DNA from: an uncultured Actinomyces sp.
Lineage (GTDB): Bacteria > Actinomycetota > Actinomycetes > Actinomycetales > Actinomycetaceae
Direction of reading: 5' to 3'
Length of the DNA stretch: 5,242 nucleotides
NCBI GenBank assembly: GCA_900556405.1
Contig: USPB01000144.1
Location: 1-5,242, forward strand
Positions 1 through 3,749 of this stretch are shown here, one piece after another. A program made the translations under genes and the position numbers. The notes under the pieces were generated by a model. It saw only the letters and a program-made list of their open reading frames with translations, was not told the DNA's origin and did no database searches. Numbering within the stretch: the stretch's first letter is position 1; every line of letters starts with the position of its first letter.

Positions 1-424
1 GGAACGAGGAGCCGGCGGCGACCGTTCCGAGGTTGTAGGTGACGAGGCCGTCGGCATTAGCGGTCGGCGCCGTGATTGTGGGGGTAACGACCTTCTTGCC
101 GGCGGTGGCCGTGGCGTTGACGCCTTCGGGGGCCGAGTCGAGGTTCGAGTTACCCGCGGGCGTCACGGTGTGGGGCAGTGTGACGGTGACGACCGAGTCG
201 AGGCAGTCCTCCGTGGTGGAGGCGCACGAGAACTCGACGACGTAGCGCTGCTCGACACCGGAAAGGTACGAGGTCTCGTCGGGAGTGATAGCGAGCTTGA
301 GCGTCGGGGCCGCCGCATAGGCGGGCAGCGTCGTGACGCCGATCATAACGAGGGCGGTCGTGACAAGCATGGCAAGCAGCTGGGCTGGCTTGGATGCCTT
401 CGACCACATGTGATTGATGTGCAC
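1..424 (-). CDS. Secreted cell-surface protein, N-terminal part (runs off left edge)
   Basis: An open frame on the minus strand starts at GTG 424 and stays open to the edge, giving 141 full codons with no stop. The sequence AGGAG at 431-435 lies 6 nt before GTG 424. An in-frame ATG at 409 is possible but is 21 nt from that site, so GTG is preferred. The start of the protein is a typical signal peptide: lysines at about residues 9 and 12, a hydrophobic core around 15-33 (LLAMLVTTALVMIGVTTL) and an AYA-A cleavage site near residue 38. The mature part (APTLKLAITPDE...) is rich in Thr, Val, Ser and Ala, with two closely spaced cysteines (FSCASTTEDC). It looks beta-rich, like the stalk or adhesin domains of actinobacterial surface and fimbrial proteins. 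No sorting signal can be seen because the C-terminus lies outside the window. The secreted nature is well supported; an adhesive role is inference. Confidence 0.8.
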   Translation of the reverse strand, partial: MHINHMWSKASKPAQLLAMLVTTALVMIGVTTLPAYAAAPTLKLAITPDETSYLSGVEQRYVVEFSCASTTEDCLDSVVTVTLPHTVTPAGNSNLDSAPEGVNATATAGKKVVTPTITAPTANADGLVTYNLGTVAAGSSF

Positions 425-449
425 AGACTTCTCCTGAGTGTGCGAAAAC

Positions 450-455
450 AGTATA
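450..455 (-). promoter_or_regulatory. Possible -10 box for the surface-protein gene
   Basis: TATACT on the minus strand lies 25 nt before the GTG start, in a locally AT-rich patch. This would give a short leader carrying the AGGAG site. No convincing -35 hexamer is present at 16-18 nt, so either an activator is needed or the match is chance. Confidence 0.35.
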
Positions 456-507
456 TTTCAAGCCAATTCTACGGGTTTCGCAGCAAGTGTGAAGGGGATA
501 TTTTCCG

Positions 508-564
508 AGGTCAGGGACCCTCTCACGTCACTCTGTCAGGTCAGTTTTTATGCAGTCAGGTCAG
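508..564 (+). repeat. Three phased AGGTCAG direct repeats
   Basis: AGGTCAG occurs at 508-514, 538-544 and 558-564 in the same orientation. The last two copies are extended to GTCAGGTCAG. Start-to-start distances are 30 and 20 bp, close to three and two helical turns, so all would face the same side of the helix. They lie upstream of the surface-protein gene and just before the DnaA-box cluster, so they may be an operator for a transcription factor. No regulator is identified. Confidence 0.55.
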
Positions 565-589
565 CGCGACAAACAACCGTCCACACGGT

Positions 590-671
590 TTATACACAAC
601 TGTGCACAATGCTGTGGATAAATAGGGGTCGTGACAACGGCTAATAGGCCACTTTGCAGCTCTGTGGACAA
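590..671. promoter_or_regulatory. Cluster of four DnaA boxes
   Basis: Four 9-mers match the DnaA box: TTATACACA at 590-598 (plus), TTGTGCACA at 601-609 (minus), TTATCCACA at 613-621 (minus, the classical consensus) and TTGTCCACA at 663-671 (minus, the form favoured by actinobacterial DnaA). A weaker box, CCGTCCACA, is at 577-585. Three strong boxes within 32 bp are not expected by chance in GC-rich DNA. The site could be part of a replication origin, an accessory DnaA-titration or reactivation site, or a DnaA-controlled promoter. No dnaA, dnaN or rpmH is visible here, so a bona fide oriC is not shown. Confidence 0.7.
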
Positions 672-783
672 CGGCCTCGTCGTTATCCCACGAATAACCA
701 GGTGGTCGGACAAATCGTTTTCGACTGCACAATCAGGCCGCATCAGGACCTTCGCCCTATACGGATTGATCAAACTCACAAAC

Positions 784-812
784 AAAAAACCCGCAACCAT
801 CAGGTTGCGGGT
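784..812 (-). terminator. Rho-independent terminator of the tRNA operon
   Basis: On the minus strand a perfect 10-bp stem (789-798 with 803-812) with a 4-nt loop is followed at once by six T (784-789). It lies 6 nt downstream of the tRNA-Ala 3' end, which fits termination of the tRNA-Ile / small ORF / tRNA-Ala transcript. Confidence 0.92.
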
Positions 813-818
813 GAAGCG

Positions 819-891
819 TGGAGCTAACGGGACTCGAACCCGTAACCCCCTGCTTGCAAAGCAGGTGCGCTACCAATTGCGCCATAGCCCC
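819..891 (-). tRNA. tRNA-Ala (anticodon TGC)
   Basis: This is a 73-nt cloverleaf read on the minus strand. The 7-bp acceptor stem GGGGCTA/TAGCTCC contains the G3-U70 wobble pair, the main alanine identity element. The anticodon loop TTTGCAA presents TGC, the T loop is GGTTCGAGTCC, and the discriminator is A73. The 3' CCA is not encoded (CGC follows), so it must be added by nucleotidyltransferase. It is the last gene of the tRNA operon. Confidence 0.97.
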
Positions 892-902
892 GTTGGAGAG
901 AC

Positions 903-1037
903 TCAGTCCTCCACGGCGTCCGTGACGGACGTCCACAGGTCAGCATTATCGGAAAGATCAACCAGAATTTGTCGAACGACGATGCCCACGGCCACGACGG
1001 ATCCGACAGCCACACAACAGGTGACCCATTTCTTCAT
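903..1037 (-). CDS. DLW-39 family small membrane-associated protein
   Basis: A 44-codon gene lies between the two tRNA genes on the same strand. Its start ATG 1037 has GGAGG at 1044-1048, 6 nt upstream. The product begins MKKWVTCCVAVGSVVAVGIV, a basic start followed by one hydrophobic segment (about residues 4-24), then a polar tail with the DLW motif in NADLWTSVTDAVED. This matches the DLW-39 family: actinobacterial proteins of about 39 residues with a membrane segment and a conserved DLW near the C-terminus, commonly encoded beside the tRNA-Ile/tRNA-Ala pair that follows gyrA. The function is unknown. It probably shares the tRNA promoter and terminator, so its mRNA would be released when the flanking tRNAs are processed. 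A longer start at 1092-1094 would lie inside tRNA-Ile and is rejected. Confidence 0.85.
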   Translation of the reverse strand: MKKWVTCCVAVGSVVAVGIVVRQILVDLSDNADLWTSVTDAVED

Positions 1038-1067
1038 GATGATCCTCCGCTTTCGCTCGCCTGCGGA

Positions 1068-1144
1068 TGGTGGGCCTAGGTGGGCTCGAACCACCGACCT
1101 CAGTCTTATCAGGACTGCGCTCTAACCTACTGAGCTATAGGCCC
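1068..1144 (-). tRNA. tRNA-Ile (anticodon GAT), CCA encoded
   Basis: This cloverleaf, read on the minus strand, has acceptor stem GGGCCTA/TAGGCCC, the D arm AGCTCAGTAGGTTAGAGC, anticodon loop CTGATAA with GAT, T arm GGTGGTTCGAGCCCACC and discriminator A. Counting the encoded 3' CCA (1068-1070) it spans 77 nt. It is the first gene after the promoter at 1172-1200, with about 20 nt of leader. Confidence 0.97.
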
Positions 1145-1171
1145 AACCGGCACCCTTGCGGGCACTCGGAT

Positions 1172-1200
1172 ATAGTACACAGCACAGGGCCATCCGGCAA
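1172..1200 (-). promoter_or_regulatory. Promoter of the tRNA-Ile operon
   Basis: On the minus strand TTGCCG (1195-1200) and TACTAT (1172-1177) are separated by exactly 17 nt, a good sigma-70-like pair for a tRNA gene. The predicted start is near 1165, about 20 nt before the tRNA. The Mbeg1-like gene diverges from the same 123-bp gap. Confidence 0.65.
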
Positions 1201-1267
1201 AATCGAGAGTTCGTGACGTCGAACACGACGAGTTTTCACCGCTCTCGAAGGAGGGAATGAGCACGTC

Positions 1268-2146
1268 GTGGCTACGATCCTTGACTACGTTCGTCAGGCT
1301 CACTCGCCACTTCAGGCGGACCTCTCCCCCGCCGACGCCCTCACCCTCTCCTGCCTGGTCTACGTGGATTTCCACGCGCTGCCCGGGCCTCGTTCCCCGC
1401 GCGGCTGCCTGCTCCGGGAGGTCGCCCAGGCCTCGTCCATCCCTTCCCTGTATCGCTCTTCATCGCCGACACACGAGGATCGTCCGCTCCTCGAAGCGGC
1501 CGGCTCCAGCGCACGATTCGGGGGCCTGCGCGTGCGCGATGCGGTCACTCGGTTGCGGACGCGCCCGTTCGCTCAGTTCGGCGCCGCCACCTTCATCGAC
1601 GAGGCAGGGGCCACCTACGTAGTCTTCCGCGGCACGGATGCGAGCGCGGTCGGGTGGGCGGAGGATGCCCGCTTTGGCCTTGATTTTCCAACGAATTCGC
1701 AGCGGTGGGCCGCCAACTACCTGGCGTATGCGGCGTCGCGCGCGAAGGGGCCGGTCGTGGTGCTCGGCCACTCGAAGGGCGCCAATTGTGCGCTCTATGC
1801 GGCGGCGGCTGCCACTCCCCCGGCGCTTTCTCTCGTGTATGCCTTCGATCCCGTTGGTTTCCCTGCCGCTGTTATCGACGATGGATTTTTCGACGGCATT
1901 GATGCGCTCATGCGAATCTACGTGACGGCTGGTTCGTGGGTGAGTCCGCTCCTGCCTTTGCCTGCACCAGCCACCGTCGTCGCATCTGGGTGGCCCGGTC
2001 CGCTGAGCCACAATCCGTATGCATGGCGCCTCCAGAATGCCTCATTGGAATTCGATGGGCGTCATCCGTCGCGATTGGGTGGCCTTGTGCGCCGCATTGT
2101 TCGTGCGGCACTGCGGGCACACCCAACGCGAATTGGCACAATCTAG
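1268..2146 (+). CDS. Mbeg1-like (DUF2974) alpha/beta-hydrolase
   Basis: This 292-residue protein resembles the Mbeg1-like/DUF2974 family, lipase-like alpha/beta-hydrolases. The N-terminus (ATILDYVRQ, then LTLSCLVYVDF at 26-35) is family-typical. VVFRGTD at 118-124 is the usual oxyanion-side strand, and GHSKGANCALYAA at 167-179 is the nucleophile elbow with Ser169. FDPVGF (Asp194) and SHNPYAW (His248) are good candidates for the acid and base of the triad. No signal peptide or membrane helix is evident, so it is probably cytoplasmic. The substrate is unknown; an acyl ester is an inference from the fold. The start is GTG 1268, 13 nt after AGGAGG (1249-1254), a rather long gap. ATG 1257 is out of frame and too close to that site. 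The gene stands alone, diverging from the tRNA operon and converging with pcrA. No clear terminator follows the TAG. Confidence 0.85.
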   Translation: MATILDYVRQAHSPLQADLSPADALTLSCLVYVDFHALPGPRSPRGCLLREVAQASSIPSLYRSSSPTHEDRPLLEAAGSSARFGGLRVRDAVTRLRTRPFAQFGAATFIDEAGATYVVFRGTDASAVGWAEDARFGLDFPTNSQRWAANYLAYAASRAKGPVVVLGHSKGANCALYAAAAATPPALSLVYAFDPVGFPAAVIDDGFFDGIDALMRIYVTAGSWVSPLLPLPAPATVVASGWPGPLSHNPYAWRLQNASLEFDGRHPSRLGGLVRRIVRAALRAHPTRIGTI

Positions 2147-2206
2147 CGACGCCGCTCCCACAGGTGGCCACATGAGCCCACTGATCCGCGCGCAGGCCCT
2201 TTCATG

Positions 2207-2219
2207 CGCACGTTAACCC
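2207..2219 (+). repeat. Left arm of 13-bp inverted repeat bracketing the 20-bp array
   Basis: CGCACGTTAACCC is the exact reverse complement of GGGTTAACGTGCG at 2403-2415. The two arms bracket the 20-bp-period array, and the right arm is built from its last unit. If the region is transcribed, the arms would close a stem around the array. Confidence 0.75.
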
Positions 2220-2230
2220 GACAGGTGGTG

Positions 2231-2410
2231 GCCTGGGCCCGACAAGTCGCACGTGGGCCCGATGATCTGCGCCTGGGCCCGACAAGTCGCACGTGGGCCC
2301 GATGATATGCGTGTGGGCAGCGCTGCCCACGTGCATGTCGAGGGGTTTACGTGCGTATCAAGGGGTTTACGTGCGTATCGAGGGGTTAACGCGCACACTC
2401 AGGGGTTAAC
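2231..2410 (+). repeat. Nine-unit tandem array with exact 20-bp period
   Basis: Units begin every 20 bp from 2231. Units 1-4 (2231-2310) are of the TGGGCCCGA class: units 1 and 3 are identical (GCCTGGGCCCGACAAGTCGC), and units 2 and 4 differ by one base (ACGTGGGCCCGATGATMTGC). The first 80 bp are therefore also a 40-bp duplication. Unit 5 (2311-2330) contains the perfect 18-bp palindrome GTGGGCAGCGCTGCCCAC (2313-2330). Units 6-9 (2331-2410) form a second class, consensus GTGCRTRTCRAGGGGTTWAC. The 20-bp period is not a multiple of three, which argues against coding. A period close to two helical turns would suit cooperative protein binding. No known array type is recognised. Confidence 0.9.
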
Positions 2411-2430
2411 GTGCGAACGCACAATGTGGC

Positions 2431-2466
2431 TGTCGGGTCGCTACCACCCTGGCCAGGCGCCCGACA
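2431..2466. repeat. Inverted repeat TGTCGGG/CCCGACA
   Basis: TGTCGGG (2431-2437) pairs with CCCGACA (2460-2466) across 22 nt, and GGCCAGGC within the loop adds some structure. CCCGACA also occurs in array units 1 and 3 and at 2217-2223, so this may be another product of the same repeat family. There is no T run, so it is not a standard terminator. Confidence 0.45.
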
Positions 2467-2499
2467 ACGTGCGCGAGCAACCCATCCCCCCCGGGAACT

Positions 2500-2574
2500 G
2501 CCCAAAACGCAGACCACTTCGGTGAAAATGGGTGAATTTGGGGTGCTTTGTTCGAGGTCGTCTGCGTTTTGGGC
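2500..2574. repeat. Dyad module 1: long inverted repeat with AATTTGG centre
   Basis: GCCCAAAACGCAGAC (2500-2514) is perfectly inverted at 2560-2574. Past one mismatch the pairing continues (2516-2521 with 2553-2558, one G-T pair), giving about 21 paired positions around a 31-nt loop. The dyad lies at 2537 and AATTTGG occupies 2535-2541, exactly its place in modules 2 and 3. Over the central 37 bp, 21 bases match module 2. It has a single arm on each side. No T run follows, so it is not a simple terminator. Confidence 0.88.
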
Positions 2575-2750
2575 GCCACACCACCTCAAACAGCGGCCGC
2601 GCCACCACCAAACGGGGGGAATTGCGCCATCCAAGGCTCCGACACGCCGGCGACACGCCGTCAGAGCGCCCCTAATGCTGCAAAACCCCCATCGCAGCCA
2701 GCACGAAGTACGCCGCATCGCCTACGAGTCCTGGGAACAGCACCGGTTGG

Positions 2751-2910
2751 CGCGAAAAAATTCGCCCAACACCACCCCTCCGGCGGCTCTTCCGCGAAAA
2801 AGTTCGCCCAGCATGCGTAAAAACGCCGAATTTGGGCCAATTTGAGCGCACAGGGCGAATATTTTCGCGCTTTCACGATCTAACAGCGACGCAGGGAGAA
2901 CATTTTCGCG
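2751..2910. repeat. Dyad module 2: two plus two inverted arms
   Basis: The left arms are CGCGAAAAAATTCGCCCAAC (2751-2770) and CGCGAAAAAGTTCGCCCAGC (2793-2812), 42 bp apart. The inverted right arms, read on the minus strand, are CGCGAAAATATTCGCCCTGT (2850-2869) and CGCGAAAATGTTCTCCCTGC (2891-2910), 41 bp apart. A 37-bp centre (2813-2849) with AATTTGG at 2829-2835 lies on the dyad at 2831. The inner and outer arms can pair as two nested stems. The outermost right arm ends in TTCTCCCTGC, the version found in module 3, so it looks like an intermediate between the two arm types. Confidence 0.88.
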
Positions 2911-2953
2911 CGTGCAGACGTAGGCCCTCCAGTGCACTACCCATCAGCGACTG

Positions 2954-2993
2954 GGCCCCACCGGTCTGGAGGGCGTCAGCGGACCCGGAGAGC
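2954..2993 (+). repeat. Module-associated repeat E, copy 1
   Basis: This begins GGCCCCACCGGTCTGGAGGG. Over 40 bp it matches 3353-3392 at 32 positions without gaps and lies at the same distance (43 bp) after the last right arm of its module. It is part of the 399-bp-offset duplication. Confidence 0.8.
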
Positions 2994-3107
2994 CCAGCCG
3001 CAGTGCCCGTGAGCAGCGCCAGGATACTGTCATAGCCCGCCAACTGGCACGAGGACGATGCCAGAGCACAACACAACTCGCCCAACAAGAACCACGCCGA
3101 GCCGCTT

Positions 3108-3309
3108 CGGTACAAAACTCTCCCCGCACGCCCACCCTCGCCGCATGTCCGGTACAAGACTCTCCCTGCTCACCCCTTCTCGCCGCACGTGCGGTACAAA
3201 ACTCTCCCCGCTCGCCCGAAATGGCTCAATTTGGCGCTTTTTCTGCATGCAGGGAGAGTTTTGTACCGTTGTCACCACCAAGAAGCCGAGCAGGGAGAAT
3301 TTTGTACCG
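3108..3309. repeat. Dyad module 3: three plus two inverted arms (GGTACAAAACTCTCCC type)
   Basis: The left arms at 3108-3127, 3150-3169 and 3192-3211 have the form CGGTACAARACTCTCCCYGC and start exactly 42 bp apart, with 22-bp spacers that share CTCGCCGCAYGT. The right arms on the minus strand are CGGTACAAAACTCTCCCTGC (3249-3268) and CGGTACAAAATTCTCCCTGC (3290-3309), 41 bp apart. The 37-bp centre (3212-3248) has AATTTGG at 3228-3234 on the dyad at 3230. The innermost arms are 19/20 complementary. From 3150 on, every element sits exactly 399 bp from its module 2 counterpart. It resembles a small CRISPR only superficially. Confidence 0.92.
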
Positions 3310-3352
3310 AACGCGAGGCAGAGACGGGGCTCGCCAACACAACAGCACACCA

Positions 3353-3392
3353 GGCCCCACCGGCGTGGAGGGCACCGGAGGATCCGGAGGGC
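3353..3392 (+). repeat. Module-associated repeat E, copy 2
   Basis: This begins GGCCCCACCGGCGTGGAGGG and is the partner of 2954-2993 (32/40 identical, offset 399 bp). It follows the last right arm of module 3 after 43 bp. Confidence 0.8.
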
Positions 3393-3502
3393 ACGGGCGG
3401 GCTTCGAGGCGGGGCCTGGCCGCAGCACCCCGAGAGTGACGGCGATAACCACCCCAGAAAAAGTCGCACATAATTTCCGACGGTCATTTTTTGAGACCGC
3501 CT

Positions 3503-3523
3503 AAAAACGTTGCAATTCCAACG
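3503..3523 (-). terminator. Weak hairpin plus T5, possible distal terminator for pcrA
   Basis: On the minus strand the stem CGTTG/CAACG (3508-3512 with 3519-3523, 6-nt loop) is followed by TTTTT (3503-3507). The orientation is right for transcripts leaving pcrA, but it is about 225 nt past the stop and the stem has only 5 bp. A second 5-bp hairpin (CGGTC 3481-3485 / GACCG 3495-3499) follows. Confidence 0.35.
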
Positions 3524-3550
3524 GCACGAATTCAATGTTTGAAGTAATCA

Positions 3551-3569
3551 CAGGGGAATTACGTGCGAA
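3551..3569 (+). repeat. Isolated relative of the AGGGGTTAACGTGCG unit
   Basis: CAGGGGAATTACGTGCGAA matches CAGGGGTTAACGTGCGAA at 2400-2417 if one base is gapped. It lies 1.1 kb from the array on the other side of the dyad modules. It is short, so chance is not excluded. Confidence 0.4.
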
Positions 3570-3583
3570 ATTATTGTGCGGGC

Positions 3584-3621
3584 AGGCCGCCACCCACGAG
3601 CGCATCAAGCAGCCCGGCCCA
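3584..3621 (+). repeat. 38-bp direct repeat, copy 1
   Basis: This begins AGGCCGCCACCCACGAGCGC and ends CAGCCCGGCCCA. It is identical to 3681-3718 except at position 9 (A here, G there). The copies start 97 bp apart. Confidence 0.93.
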
Positions 3622-3680
3622 CGAGACTGGCCACGCAGCGCCCGGAACACCAGCGGTGCCACAAGCAACAACAAGCAGGA

Positions 3681-3718
3681 AGGCCGCCGCCCACGAGCGC
3701 ATCAAGCAGCCCGGCCCA
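3681..3718 (+). repeat. 38-bp direct repeat, copy 2
   Basis: This is the second copy, beginning AGGCCGCCGCCCACGAGCGC and ending 31 bp beyond the pcrA stop. The near identity (37/38) suggests a recent duplication. Its CCCGGC (3710-3715) can pair with GCCGGG at 3739-3744, just downstream of pcrA. Confidence 0.93.
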
Positions 3719-3749
3719 TAACGCAGCGGCAGGCCACAGCCGGGATACG

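Larger units (their letters stand above)
2147..3749. other. 1.6-kb gene-free, repeat-filled region between convergent genes
   Basis: No open frame here has a plausible ribosome site with actinobacterial codon use or recognisable protein content. Long frames are open on both strands at once and run through repeats whose 20-bp or inverted structure is incompatible with coding. The structured parts are listed separately. The stretches 2147-2206, 2577-2749, 2994-3107 and 3393-3502 show little: a CGACACGCCG duplication at 2640-2649/2651-2660, and CCAGGCCCC (3350-3358) inverted at 3411-3419. Confidence 0.75.

Noticed and set aside
590..671. Calling this oriC outright
   Set aside because: No dnaA, dnaN, rpmH or convincing AT-rich unwinding element is visible, and GC skew cannot be judged from this window.
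683..691. TTATCCCAC as a further DnaA box
   Set aside because: It has three mismatches in the essential CACA half.
819..891. tRNA-Ala 3' end as a phage or ICE attachment site
   Set aside because: I found no direct repeat of the tRNA end elsewhere in the window and no integrase.
1460..2011. 183-codon frame antisense to the hydrolase gene
   Set aside because: It is an Arg-rich shadow of the hydrolase, which has a clear catalytic motif and family resemblance.
2313..2330. Palindrome as terminator of the hydrolase gene
   Set aside because: It has no T run, lies 167 bp after the stop and is in phase with the 20-bp array, so it is better described as part of that array.
2411..2845. 144-codon open frame on the plus strand
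   Set aside because: It crosses module 1 and both left arms of module 2, has no ribosome site, and its composition is unlike the real genes here.
3108..3211. CRISPR-like array: three 20-bp repeats with 22-bp spacers
   Set aside because: The spacers resemble one another, two more copies are inverted across a dyad, only three direct copies exist and no cas gene is visible.
3030..3504. Open frames of 140-148 codons on both strands over module 3
   Set aside because: They overlap antisense, consist largely of translated repeat arms, and have no recognisable domain or good start signal.
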